Source: JAMXLO01 sp963719805
GTDB taxonomy: Bacteria; Pseudomonadota; Alphaproteobacteria; Acetobacterales; Acetobacteraceae
NCBI GenBank assembly: GCA_963719805.1
Contig: CAVRDF010000007.1
Location: 496,001-560,000 of the forward strand
Direction of reading: 5' to 3'
Length of the DNA stretch: 64,000 bases
Under the pieces are notes generated by a model, which was not told the DNA's origin, searched no databases, and saw nothing but the letters and a program-made list of their open reading frames with translations. The first letter of the stretch is position 1. Every line of letters begins with the position of its first letter. Made by a program: the position numbers and the translations under genes. Positions 1-8,575 of this stretch are shown one piece after another.

Positions 1-266
1 GCCCGCTGCCAAGCCCTAAAATGCGAAGAAAAAAATCTTCCGCCCGCTGGGAATAAACTCACCACCGGCGCGTCCCACTGCTTTTCTTGTCCCGGACGCG
101 CGACGCGAAATGGTACTGGCGATATTCTTGTCGTGATTATGCCGGCACGGCCATGACGCGACTCGGCAACACCGCTTCGCGCCGCGAAGTCGCACGCTCC
201 GATAGCGCCGAACTTGAACCATCCGCTGCGGCCGGACTAACATTCGCCAAGCGCAAGGAGGAGCCA

Positions 267-515
267 ATGCGGCGTCTGCTTCTATACGTGCCCATTGCCG
301 CACTCTTGCAGCCGTCGCTCGTGGCGCACGCGCAGTACTATTACCCGTACGGATACGGCCGGCCGTACTATCCGCCGACCTATTACGCGCCGCCGCCGCC
401 GCCTCCCCCGCCGGCCTATGCCTATCCGGGAGTGCCAGCGCCGAACTACTATTATGGCCCGAACAATCCGTACAATTGCGGCACGCCGGATGTCCCGAAG
501 CCTTGCACCCGGTGA
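267..515 (+). CDS. secreted Pro/Tyr-rich small protein
   Basis: An 82-residue protein of unknown function. A signal peptide is visible: basic start (MRR), hydrophobic core over about residues 4-16, and cleavage after a VAHA-type site near residue 22. The mature part is almost only Tyr, Pro, Gly and Ala, with an uninterrupted run of eight prolines, and ends in a short region with two cysteines that could pair. The ATG is chosen because a strong ribosome site (AAGGAGGAG) lies just before it; an upstream in-frame ATG at 87 has none. It probably sits in the periplasm or on the surface as an extended structural peptide. The opposite strand stays open across the whole gene (see the 282-1901 entry), so one of the two readings is extended wrongly. 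I favour this gene as real because of its ribosome site and signal peptide. Confidence 0.6.
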   Translation: MRRLLLYVPIAALLQPSLVAHAQYYYPYGYGRPYYPPTYYAPPPPPPPPAYAYPGVPAPNYYYGPNNPYNCGTPDVPKPCTR

Positions 516-1901
516 TGCTCTAAATCGCGATGCCGGACCGCCTAGCGCGCGGTCTGCTGCCCGCTCGAATTCACGCGCATCGGCGTCAAGCGGAACGTTG
601 CGGATCACGCCATTCTTGGCACTGCTCAGCGAAACCTTCACGCCGTCCACCTGCACGTCCAGGGCGCCGGCATTGCCGGTGTCCAGCATCAGCACGGAAT
701 CGCTGGGAACCGACCAGATCTCGCCCTTCCTGAGGGTCCGGCTGAACACCACCCGGCCATCGCTCGCATGCACGCGGACCCACGCGTCCTCGGTGGCCCG
801 CAGCGCGAGCTGGTGCGTCGCTTTCAGCTTCGGCGATACCTCCGCCGACACGGGCGGCGTGGCGTCGCGCGCCGTTACCTCGCTTGCTGCCGGCGCTTTG
901 GCCAGTGGCGCCTCGCTCGGCCTCTCTGCCCCGGCCGGCCGAGGCCCGGGTGGAGCGGTCGCCAGGTCCACCACTGCCTCCTGGGTCTGCGGCGATTTTG
1001 CGGCGTCTTTGGCCGGCGCCTCAGCCGGGTTCGCAGCATCCGCTGCGGCCACCTGCGCTGTCGCGATCGCTGGCGGCGCGTCGTGCGGCGCCTCTGCCTC
1101 AGCAGACGGGGACTGCAGCGCAGCAGCCGGCTGCTCAGCGGCCGGCGCCTCGGGCTGCGGAGGTATGGCGGCCTCGGTGGCCGGTGCCCCGCTCGGTCCC
1201 GCAGCATCCGCTGACGCTGTCGGTTCCGCCGGCGGAGCAACGTCTTTCGCCGGTCCCGCCGTCGCGGGATCAGACGCGGCGGCGCGCGCGTCGGGAACAA
1301 GCGGCTGAGCTGCCTGCTTTGCGCCAGGCGTCGCATTGGCCGTCGTTGCAGCGTATCCCGCCGCGCCGCCGGATCGCGTCGGGCCGCCGCCTTCCAGCGC
1401 GGAGAACCAGCCGGTGATTCGGTCTTTTATCGCATCAAGTCCGATGTCGTGCCCGGACACCACGAGGGCCGCAATCCCAACACCCGCCAGCAGCACCACG
1501 ATCGCCAACCCGGCACGCAACGCACCGAGCCGCGATCGCCGGGGAGCCGACAGCCTGTCCAGCATTTCGCCCTGTTGGCGCACCTGGACCGACAACGCCT
1601 CGAAGGTCTGACGCTGCGCTTCCGCGTCCGCCTCTACCTTCTTGGCAACGGCCTCAACTCGGGTTGCAACCGCCTGCTGCTGCTCGGCGCGTCCTGCAAC
1701 TGCCTGCTGCTGTTGCTCGATGCGCAGCGACAATGCCTGTAGGCTGGTCGCAAGCTCGCGCAGGTCGGCCTGGGTCCGCTCCAGGCCAGCAGAGATGTGG
1801 TCAACGCCACCGGATCGCACCAGCTCCGCGTCCTGACGGATTGCCTTCAGGCGCTCGGCCAACTGATCGAGCAGCTCGTCTTCGTTGTCCCCACTCGCCA
1901 T
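282..1901 (-). CDS. coiled-coil membrane protein with RodZ-type DUF4115-like C-terminal domain
   Basis: Residues 1-120 are Gln/Glu/Ala-rich and predicted coiled coil. A single membrane helix follows at about 130-150. Then comes a long Ala/Pro/Glu linker (about 180-350), and then a roughly 75-residue beta domain with the pattern of RodZ C-terminal/DUF4115 domains (LRATEDAWVRV, then the KGE turn). This is a single-pass inner-membrane protein with a periplasmic domain, possibly linked to cell shape; the precise role is unknown. The last 80 residues are an Arg-rich tail that reads antisense through the 267-515 gene and look non-native. If one extra base is present near 590, the protein would instead stop at a TAG at 542-544, leaving a normal gap to its convergent neighbour. 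It follows ilvE on the same strand. Confidence 0.65.
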   Translation of the reverse strand: MASGDNEDELLDQLAERLKAIRQDAELVRSGGVDHISAGLERTQADLRELATSLQALSLRIEQQQQAVAGRAEQQQAVATRVEAVAKKVEADAEAQRQTFEALSVQVRQQGEMLDRLSAPRRSRLGALRAGLAIVVLLAGVGIAALVVSGHDIGLDAIKDRITGWFSALEGGGPTRSGGAAGYAATTANATPGAKQAAQPLVPDARAAASDPATAGPAKDVAPPAEPTASADAAGPSGAPATEAAIPPQPEAPAAEQPAAALQSPSAEAEAPHDAPPAIATAQVAAADAANPAEAPAKDAAKSPQTQEAVVDLATAPPGPRPAGAERPSEAPLAKAPAASEVTARDATPPVSAEVSPKLKATHQLALRATEDAWVRVHASDGRVVFSRTLRKGEIWSVPSDSVLMLDTGNAGALDVQVDGVKVSLSSAKNGVIRNVPLDADAREFERAADRALGGPASRFRASPGARLRDIRRAAIVRIVRAIIVVRRWHSRIGIGRRGRRRRRRVIGRRIVRPAVSVRVIVLRVRHERRLQECGNGHV

Positions 1902-1980
1902 AGGAAGATCCTATAACGCCAACCTCGATCCCGCCGCTACGCCGCCGCCGCAACAGCTCGGGGCGACATACAGCAACTCA

Positions 1981-2910
1981 TCAGTAAACCGGCGTCAGCC
2001 AGCTCGCGTACTCCTGATGCCGCCCCTTGGCCACGTCGAAATAGGTGTCACGGATCGCCGCGGTGAGCGGCCCGATCCCGCCGTCACCCACCGGCCGGTG
2101 ATCGATCGAACCAATCGGCGTTACTTCCTTGCCACTGCCGCAGAAGAACACCTCGTCACTGACATACAGCTCCGTGCGATCGATTTCGCGCTCCACCACG
2201 GGCGTCCGATGCTTTTCCGCAAACAAACGGATCAATGTATCGCGCGTGACACCTTCGAGAATTCCATGTGTCACCGGTGGCGTCAGCACCTGACCGGCGC
2301 GCACGACGAATATGTTGTAGCCGGGGCCCTCCGTCACTTTACCACGCGAATCAAGCAGGATGGCATCCTGAAATCCGGCGGCCTTGGCATCGAGCAGTGC
2401 CAGACGGCTGTTCTGGTAATTGGCGATCGACTTGACGCGTGGCGGCATCGTGTCGTCGCCAAGCCGGCGCCACGGACTGACCGCGACACGCAACCCTTCG
2501 CTCATACCCAACGGGTCATAGCGCCCCATCGGGATCGCCGCCATCGACAACCCCACCGGACCCGTCGAATCGAGACGCCCGTCATCCTCGGCGATATAGG
2601 CCGAAATGCGGATGTGCAGATCCTGGCGCAATTCATTGCGGCGAATCAGCGCGAGCAGATTCTCCCGCAGATCGTCCGGCGTGTAGGGGATCGGTATGCG
2701 TGCGATCTTCGCGGAATCGAACAGCCGGTCGATGTGCTCCTTGAGACGAAACACAAACAGCTTGTCCGTCGTCTCGTTATGGTAGGCGCGAATTCCCTCG
2801 AACACCGCCGCCGCATACTTGAACACCGTGGTCAGCACATGGACCTTGGCATCCGCATACGGGACGATCTTGCCATCGAAAAACAAAAAGCGTGGACGCT
2901 CACCGGCCAT
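1981..2910 (-). CDS. ilvE: branched-chain amino-acid aminotransferase
   Basis: A 309-residue class IV PLP-dependent aminotransferase, the usual length for IlvE. It catalyses the reversible transamination of leucine, isoleucine and valine with 2-oxoglutarate in the cytoplasm. Visible family features are the start FFDGKIVPYADAKVHVL, the FEGIRAY motif near residue 40, the PLP lysine in RVKSIANYQNS near residue 155, and the GTxKEV-like C-terminal motif FCGSGKEVTPI. Transcribed leftwards towards the coiled-coil membrane gene, with 79 bases between. The ATG at 2910 has a weak GGAAA ribosome site. Close relatives include D-amino-acid transaminase and aminodeoxychorismate lyase, but the length and motifs favour IlvE. 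Confidence 0.9.
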   Translation of the reverse strand: MAGERPRFLFFDGKIVPYADAKVHVLTTVFKYAAAVFEGIRAYHNETTDKLFVFRLKEHIDRLFDSAKIARIPIPYTPDDLRENLLALIRRNELRQDLHIRISAYIAEDDGRLDSTGPVGLSMAAIPMGRYDPLGMSEGLRVAVSPWRRLGDDTMPPRVKSIANYQNSRLALLDAKAAGFQDAILLDSRGKVTEGPGYNIFVVRAGQVLTPPVTHGILEGVTRDTLIRLFAEKHRTPVVEREIDRTELYVSDEVFFCGSGKEVTPIGSIDHRPVGDGGIGPLTAAIRDTYFDVAKGRHQEYASWLTPVY

Positions 2911-3044
2911 CGGTATTTCCAGTCACCTGCGGTCGCGCTTGAGGTTGTAAAGCTCTCCCGCACACCGTCAATGCGGCTGGATCGGTGATCGCCTCGCCGG
3001 GCAGCACATCCCAGCGCTGCCAAAGCTTCCAGGTCTTGTTCGAT

Positions 3045-5216
3045 TCAAGCGGCGAGGCGCGATTCGAGCAGGTAGGTCATCGCGCCGCCGAAGTGTATCT
3101 CCAGCATCGCCACGTCGCGCAGCGGCGGCAATGGCAACACCGCGTCGCCGTCGGTCCAGCGGCACCAGCCAGTGCCATCGCGCTCGATGCCCCACCAGCC
3201 CTGCACCAGACCCGGATGATCGATCGGTACCTCACGCGTCTCGTCGGCAGACTTCAGCGCGATCCGTGCGATCCGCACGCCAAGCCTGCGGCGATCCTCC
3301 AACCATGCGCGCGCGTCCGTCGGCGATTGCGCGCGCGACAGCAGACGCACCTCGGAAACATTCGCCGGCAGCATGAAGATCGCCCGCGCGCTGTCGCTGT
3401 ACAGCGGCTTTGCCCGGCGGCCATCGGCAAGCAGACGAAGCTCCGGCTCGGCCGTGGTATCGCGCCGTGGCACCGGCTGGCCAATCGCCGTGGCACGCTC
3501 GGCCAGACGCTGCCAGATTGGCAGCACGCTCGCGGCATCCCACACAAACGGCGCGCAGGAGCCGGCTTCGCGGGTCGGGAAATCGCTCTCGTCGGTCAGG
3601 TCCGGATGCAGCACCAACGCCGCGCCAGCGTTGGCGAAGAAGCCGCGGTTGCCGGTGTCCAGGTAACTCTCCGTCGGCAGCCCCTCGCTCAGCAGAATGG
3701 CGTGCCGCTCCAGTTCGATGTGGTGGTAGTCGACACTGCGGCAGTGCAGTTCCTGGCAGATCGTCGTGCCGTTGATCAGTTGCCGCGCGCAGATCAGCTT
3801 GCCATCGACGAACACGGCATGGTCCGGCGATAGCAACAAATCGGCGTGCGGCACATTGTCGGCGAACGCGTCGCGCCGGATACGTACCGGTGCCACGCGT
3901 TCCGGCCGCGACTGCGCCGCGACGTCGATGTGGCGGCGGCCAACCCAGTTCACCAGCTGCGGCGCCGGTTCGCCGTTGACCAGGGCCAGCACAATGTCGC
4001 CGCGTGTGATGCTCTCGACCGCCCGCTCGCCCGCTATGGTGAGGATCCGCGTGCCGGCGGCAAAGCAAACGCTGGAAAGAAAGATGTCCGTGCCGCCATG
4101 ACTGTCAGCCTGGGTGCGCACGAACCACGTGCCCGAGTTGTTGCCGGTGGTGTTGGCCAGCACCACACTGGAAACGCCAGAGATGCCGGTGCTGGTAAAG
4201 GTGATCTTGGCGTCGCTAGTGCCGTGATGGGTCTGGCCGCTGAGGATGCTGATCGCGCTCGCCTGCCCGATGCGGATGAAATCGGTCGGCGTGCCACCGG
4301 TGACGACATTGAGGCCGCTTATCCTCGTGGCGAGCGTGCCGTTGGCAGCGATCGAACTCTTCCCATTGTAGAACAGCTCGCCGCTGCTCGATGCGCCGTT
4401 GAGGAATGAGAACCTGTGCCCTCCTGTTGTCGCTGTGCCGATGTTGCCATCCACCTCAAGCACCGAACCGATGGCACTGTCGACCTCGAATGCAATATCG
4501 TTGCTGGACGGTCCGAGCGCGACAGTAAGCGCGAGGGTACCGCCGCTGGCCTCGACGGTGCCAAAGCCAGAAAGTGTGCCTCCAACCCTGCCGGTGCCAA
4601 CAACAGTCGCATTCGACGAAACGTCGACCTCGGCGGCGCCGACCGTTCCGGCATTCAGGGCAAATGTGATCGCCGAGCCCGCACCGATGTCGAGTTCCGT
4701 GCCTCCCGAGATAGAGGCGTTCGAGATCAGGTCCGCGGCGTTGCTGAAGCTCGCCGTGCTGCCGCCGCTCAGTGCGACGGCGCCGCCGATCATCTGGAAA
4801 GCACCACCCGACACCGCGAACGCGGTGCCAAACGTGTTGGTGATCTTGAGGCTGCCGGCACTTTCATTGAATGCGCCGCCGGATTGCAGGAACGCCGCGG
4901 TCTTCAGTGTCGCCGCCGCGGTGATGTCGATCGTGCCAGCCTGCAATACCGTCGTGCCGGTATTGGCCAGATTGGCCGAATTGGTGTTCAGCGCCAGCGT
5001 CGCTTTGCTGTCGTTGACCGTGAGGTTGGCAATGCTGCGCGCGACATTGGCCGTAAGCCGCACGGTATAAGGACTTGTCAGCCCGGCGCTCGACAGCAAC
5101 GCTACGGAATCATTGGTGGCTGCCGAACCTGGCGACGCTCCGGATGATCCGCCCGTCCAGTTGGACGATGCATTCCAGTTCCCGCCAGCAGCCTGTGTCC
5201 AGGTGAAATTCGACAC
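3045..5216 (-). CDS. Hint-domain protein with beta-rich autotransporter-like N-terminus
   Basis: A 723-residue protein without a classical signal peptide. Residues 1-375 are rich in Ser, Thr, Gly, Ala and Asn, and begin with the TW-x-GG-x-W-x-x-SNW motif seen at the start of autotransporter-type beta-helix passengers. At about residue 383 the sequence VCFAAGTRILT starts a Hint_2 domain (to about 520), recognisable by the Cys-Phe-x-x-GT start, the ERAVE..RGD turn and the LLSPDHAVFVDG block. The remaining 200 residues are a conserved tail often found with Hint_2. Hint domains self-cleave or self-ligate at the Cys, so processing of the N-terminal part is likely, but I see no splice-out block, so this is not an ordinary intein. 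Such proteins are common in acetic-acid-type alphaproteobacteria; their role is unknown. Confidence 0.8.
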   Translation of the reverse strand: MSNFTWTQAAGGNWNASSNWTGGSSGASPGSAATNDSVALLSSAGLTSPYTVRLTANVARSIANLTVNDSKATLALNTNSANLANTGTTVLQAGTIDITAAATLKTAAFLQSGGAFNESAGSLKITNTFGTAFAVSGGAFQMIGGAVALSGGSTASFSNAADLISNASISGGTELDIGAGSAITFALNAGTVGAAEVDVSSNATVVGTGRVGGTLSGFGTVEASGGTLALTVALGPSSNDIAFEVDSAIGSVLEVDGNIGTATTGGHRFSFLNGASSSGELFYNGKSSIAANGTLATRISGLNVVTGGTPTDFIRIGQASAISILSGQTHHGTSDAKITFTSTGISGVSSVVLANTTGNNSGTWFVRTQADSHGGTDIFLSSVCFAAGTRILTIAGERAVESITRGDIVLALVNGEPAPQLVNWVGRRHIDVAAQSRPERVAPVRIRRDAFADNVPHADLLLSPDHAVFVDGKLICARQLINGTTICQELHCRSVDYHHIELERHAILLSEGLPTESYLDTGNRGFFANAGAALVLHPDLTDESDFPTREAGSCAPFVWDAASVLPIWQRLAERATAIGQPVPRRDTTAEPELRLLADGRRAKPLYSDSARAIFMLPANVSEVRLLSRAQSPTDARAWLEDRRRLGVRIARIALKSADETREVPIDHPGLVQGWWGIERDGTGWCRWTDGDAVLPLPPLRDVAMLEIHFGGAMTYLLESRLAA

Positions 5217-5285
5217 CGTGGGTGACTCCTCCGCGCTGACCCAACAGCCTCAGTTGCCTGAGTGGGGAGCGTGGACTTATCGACG

Positions 5286-5332
5286 TTCGATTAACGAAGA
5301 ACTAATGGTTCTCTACGGTTCGCAGGGCGAAC
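5286..5332. promoter_or_regulatory. cluster of three short inverted repeats upstream of the Hint gene
   Basis: Within 47 bases of the gap between the Hint gene (start 5216) and the MBL gene (end 5453) there are three perfect short inverted repeats: TTCG-N5-CGAA at 5286-5298, AGAAC-N5-GTTCT at 5298-5312, and GTTCGC-N3-GCGAAC at 5318-5332. They could be operator half-sites or hairpins in the leader of the Hint gene. Nothing else recognisable lies in the 236-base gap. Confidence 0.35.
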
Positions 5333-5452
5333 GGCGACGCATGAAGCATGCGCCGGGTGCAACGACGCACTTATCGAAAACTGGAAACTATGGACTTTGG
5401 CCGTCGGCGATCCGACGACTGCCAGCCGGCACGTCAGCCGTGGTTGCAGCGG

Positions 5453-6484
5453 CTAGGTCGACCGATACCGCTCTATACCGTCGGCACCAACACTCAGCGC
5501 AAGCCGTCGCTGGGTCAGCATGTGATTCACGTGCGCCAGGACCTCGCCGAACGCGAAGCCGGTCTGATGCTCATCCAGTACTCGATGGAAAACCTGCGGC
5601 ACCAGCCCGGCAACAGACAGCGGCTGCTGCTCGCATGCCGCCGCGATGACATCGCAGCGCTGCGCGTGATGCTCGATCAATTCGCCGATCCGTTGGTGCA
5701 GCCCATGAAACGGCAACCCGTGTCCCGGCAACACAAGTACCTCGTCGGCAACCCTGTCGCGCAAGTCGCCCAGCGACTGCAGGAAAATGCCCAGCGCGTC
5801 GAGGTCAGGCTCCATCGCGTGCACGCTCACATTCGGCGTGATGCGCGCGATCACCTGGTCGGCGGCAAAGAACAGCTTCTCCTCGGGACGATACAGCATC
5901 GCCTGTTCCAGCGAATGTCCGCCGCCGGTGAGGATCTGGAACGCGCGCGAACCAGCGCCGATCGTATCGCCGTGTCTGATGCGATGATACGTCGCCGGAA
6001 CACCGGATGTTCGCTTCAGGTATTCGTGGCCGCGGCTCAGCACCAGCCGCGTGACATCGGCCGCGAGCCCGTGCCGCCGATAGAATGGTTCATGCATCGC
6101 GCGGCCAAGGTCGCCCGGTGCGTATTGCAACGCCAGGCTGTACAGATACTCCGGACGCGGCATCGACAACGGCAGCTGGAACCGCTCGCCGAGCCATCCC
6201 GCCAAGCCGACATGATCTGGGTGAAAGTGAGTCACCACCATCTGCGTCAGGCGCTGGCCGCGCATCGCACCACGCAGCAGTGTCTCCCACGCATTGCGAC
6301 AGTCATCGGTACCCAGTCCGGTATCCAACACCGTCCAGCCTTCGCCGTTCTCGATCAGGTAGATGTTCACGTGATCGAGCCGATACGGCAGCGGCAGCCG
6401 CGCCCATTGGATTCCTGGCGCGACCTCGATGACCTGTCCTGGCCCCGGTGGCTCCGTGTAGGGAAAGTGCAACGTCTCTGACAT
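5453..6484 (-). CDS. MBL-fold metallo-hydrolase
   Basis: A 343-residue metallo-beta-lactamase-fold hydrolase. The metal-binding motif H-x-H-x-D-H is present in VVTHFHPDHVGLAG near residue 95, with a further His (GGGHSLEQ) and Asp (FFAADQV) in the expected order. The N-terminal EVAPGIQWARLPLPY and VNIYLIENGEGWTVLDTG block resembles the glyoxalase-II/acyl-CoA-hydrolase-like branch. It is a cytoplasmic hydrolase of unknown substrate, probably a thioester or lactone. The ATG at 6484 (MSETLHF) is chosen because the family homology begins there; the frame is open further upstream to 6562. It lies 31 bases after the DHA2 exporter on the same strand, so it is likely the third gene of the marR-exporter operon. 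Confidence 0.8.
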   Translation of the reverse strand: MSETLHFPYTEPPGPGQVIEVAPGIQWARLPLPYRLDHVNIYLIENGEGWTVLDTGLGTDDCRNAWETLLRGAMRGQRLTQMVVTHFHPDHVGLAGWLGERFQLPLSMPRPEYLYSLALQYAPGDLGRAMHEPFYRRHGLAADVTRLVLSRGHEYLKRTSGVPATYHRIRHGDTIGAGSRAFQILTGGGHSLEQAMLYRPEEKLFFAADQVIARITPNVSVHAMEPDLDALGIFLQSLGDLRDRVADEVLVLPGHGLPFHGLHQRIGELIEHHAQRCDVIAAACEQQPLSVAGLVPQVFHRVLDEHQTGFAFGEVLAHVNHMLTQRRLALSVGADGIERYRST

Positions 6485-6515
6485 GATGGCTCGTATGACT
6501 GTTGGTCTGGTTGCG

Positions 6516-8039
6516 CTATTGCGGCCGCGATGTCCGCACCAGCAGCAGCAATGGCACAACAATGATGGCGAGGATAAGCATCAGCTTGAAGTCATCGATA
6601 TAGGCGATGATACGCGCCTGATGGGTCACCTCCTCGTTCAACATCGCGATGCCGTGCATTGATCTGGTATTCCAGAAATGCGCGGCTGGCGTCATCTGCA
6701 AGGCACGGTTGAATGGACTGACGTCAGCGGCAATGGTCGCGTGGTTGACCTGCGTTTTGGTCTGCAGCAGCGCGCCAGTAATCGAAATGCCAACCGCGCT
6801 GCCCAGATTGCGCATCAGGCTATAGATGCTGGTCGCCTCGGTACGGATCGACGCAGGCAGCGTCGCAAACGCTATGATATTGATGGGAATAGCCAGGAAC
6901 CCGATGCTGAGCCCCTGGACAAAACCGACGAACACCACGGTCGATTCGGCGATATCCGGCGTCCACAGCGTCATCTCGTACAGTGCGTAGGCACCGATCA
7001 GGAAGCCCATGCCGACCAGTATCCGGGCATTCACACGGCCCATGACCCGGCCGCAGATCAGCGCGGCGATCATCAGGCCTGCACCGCGCGGCGCCAGCGT
7101 GATGCCGGCCGTCACCACCGGATAATCCATCAGCGTCTGCAGATAGGGCGCCAGCAGCGCGAGCGACGCGTACATGATCAAACCCATGATCGCGTACAGG
7201 ATCCCGCCGACAGTGAAGTTCCTGTCAGCAAACAGCTTCGGCGACAGGAACGGCCGAGGTGCCAGGCAGAACTGCACCAGAAACACATAGAACGCCACGC
7301 CGGCAATGCACGCCTCGAGCACGATCTCCCGCGAGTTGAACCAGTCGAGCGTCTCGCCCCGATCGAGCATCATCTGGAAGGAGCCGATGGCCAGGCTCAG
7401 CGCTCCGAATCCGATCCAGTCCAGCTTCGCCGGACGCCGCTCGGCGCCTTCACGCAGGAATACCAGCAGACCGATCGCGGTCAGGATGCCGAACGGCACA
7501 TTGATGTAGAAAACCCAGCGCCAGCTGTAATTTTCCGTCAGCCAGCCGCCCAGGATAGGACCGCAGATCGGCCCCATCATCACACCCATGGTCCACAGAC
7601 CCATCGCCTTCGCGCGCTGCTCGGGTGGATACAGTTCGTACATCACCGATTGCGACAATGGCACCAGCGCCGCGCCGAAAACGCCCTGCACAATACGGAA
7701 CACCACGATCTGTCCAAGAGTTTCCGCCAGGCCGCACAAGGCCGACGCCACGGTAAAGCCGGCAACCGCCGTCACGAACAGCCGCGTGCGGCCAAAGCGC
7801 GCCGACAGGAACCCGGTCGGCGCGGTCATGATCGCCGCCGCGACGATATAGCTCGTCAGCACCCAGTTGATCTCTTCCTGGCTCGCCGACATCGTGCCCT
7901 GCATATACGGCAGCGCGACGTTGGCGATCGTGCTGTCCAGCGACTGCATCAGCGTCGCCAGGATCGTGCAGATCGTTATCAACAGACGATTGGCACTGGC
8001 CGGCGCGATTGGCTGGACGATCGCGGCCGTGGAAGACAT
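6516..8039 (-). CDS. DHA2 family MFS drug exporter (EmrB/QacA type)
   Basis: A 507-residue major-facilitator transporter of the 14-helix drug:proton antiporter-2 family. The motif LDSTIANVALPYM in helix 1 and the helix-5 block QSVMYELYPPEQRAKAMGLWTMGVMMGPICGP (given in parts here: MGLWTMGV, GPICGPILGG) are typical of EmrB-like inner-membrane pumps. The start ATG overlaps the stop of the MarR gene (TGATG), so the two are translationally coupled. No EmrA-type membrane-fusion gene is adjacent. Expression is likely controlled by the upstream MarR protein. The substrate is unknown, probably an amphipathic toxic compound. Confidence 0.85.
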   Translation of the reverse strand: MSSTAAIVQPIAPASANRLLITICTILATLMQSLDSTIANVALPYMQGTMSASQEEINWVLTSYIVAAAIMTAPTGFLSARFGRTRLFVTAVAGFTVASALCGLAETLGQIVVFRIVQGVFGAALVPLSQSVMYELYPPEQRAKAMGLWTMGVMMGPICGPILGGWLTENYSWRWVFYINVPFGILTAIGLLVFLREGAERRPAKLDWIGFGALSLAIGSFQMMLDRGETLDWFNSREIVLEACIAGVAFYVFLVQFCLAPRPFLSPKLFADRNFTVGGILYAIMGLIMYASLALLAPYLQTLMDYPVVTAGITLAPRGAGLMIAALICGRVMGRVNARILVGMGFLIGAYALYEMTLWTPDIAESTVVFVGFVQGLSIGFLAIPINIIAFATLPASIRTEATSIYSLMRNLGSAVGISITGALLQTKTQVNHATIAADVSPFNRALQMTPAAHFWNTRSMHGIAMLNEEVTHQARIIAYIDDFKLMLILAIIVVPLLLLVRTSRPQ

Positions 8040-8497
8040 CAGTCTTCCTGTTCCTGCTGCCGCGTCAGGTTCTGGCAGACCAGCTCGAGCACCCGTGTCG
8101 CCTGCGCCAGTTCTTCGTCTGTCATGCCTAGCAGAGTGGCGTTGCGAACCTCGCGCGACACCGCTTCGACCTGCTCGATGATCGACCATCCCCGGTCGGT
8201 CAGGCCGATGGTCTTCGCTCTGCGGTCCGCTCCTTCCTCGCGCCGTTCGATATGCCCCGATGTCTCCAGCGCATCGAGCAGCCGCACCACCGACGAACCA
8301 TCCAGTGCCAGCGCCGCCGCCAGATCCTTCTGCCGCATCGGCTCGGTCGCCCGCGCGACATAGATCAGCGGCAGCCACGTCGCCTCGGTCAGTCCGAACG
8401 GCTGCAGGCGGCGATCCACCGCCCGGCGCCACTGCCGGGCCGCCCGTGCGACAAGGCCGCCAAAACCATCGCGAAGCCGCCGGTCCCGCTTCATCAT
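8039..8497 (-). CDS. MarR family transcriptional regulator
   Basis: A 152-residue winged-helix regulator. The core runs from TEATWLPLIYVARATEPMRQKDLA through the recognition helix (ALDGSSVVRLLDALE) to the wing (GHIERREEGADRRAKTI), with a C-terminal dimerisation helix. The first in-frame start with family homology is the ATG at 8497 (MMKRDRR); the frame is open to 8536, but that stretch lies over the palindromic operator. Its stop overlaps the start of the DHA2 exporter. MarR repressors of this layout usually control themselves and the adjacent pump, and the palindrome at 8518-8544 is the obvious target. It may also control the divergent monooxygenase. Confidence 0.85.
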   Translation of the reverse strand: MMKRDRRLRDGFGGLVARAARQWRRAVDRRLQPFGLTEATWLPLIYVARATEPMRQKDLAAALALDGSSVVRLLDALETSGHIERREEGADRRAKTIGLTDRGWSIIEQVEAVSREVRNATLLGMTDEELAQATRVLELVCQNLTRQQEQED

Positions 8498-8517
8498 CCA
8501 CCCGATTGCATGGCTTA

Positions 8518-8544
8518 CCAATATATGGCATGCCATCTAATTGG
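8518..8544. promoter_or_regulatory. palindromic operator between marR and the monooxygenase gene
   Basis: The 78-base gap between the divergent marR (start 8497) and monooxygenase (start 8576) contains a perfect 12-base palindrome, ATGGCATGCCAT (8525-8536). It is nested in outer arms CCAAT (8518-8522) and ATTGG (8540-8544), which are complementary to each other. Size and position fit a MarR dimer site able to repress both divergent transcripts. MarR binding is inferred, not shown. Confidence 0.55.
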
Positions 8545-8575
8545 CAAGCTCGTATGGCTGAAAGGGACGATTGGC

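Noticed and set aside
1885..2988. Long open frame opposite ilvE
   Set aside because: Shadow of ilvE on the other strand. The protein is Arg/His/Gln-rich, without family features or ribosome site.
6678..8363. 561-residue frame opposite the DHA2 exporter and MarR genes
   Set aside because: Antisense frame kept open by high-GC codon bias; composition (His/Arg/Gln) is typical of a shadow.
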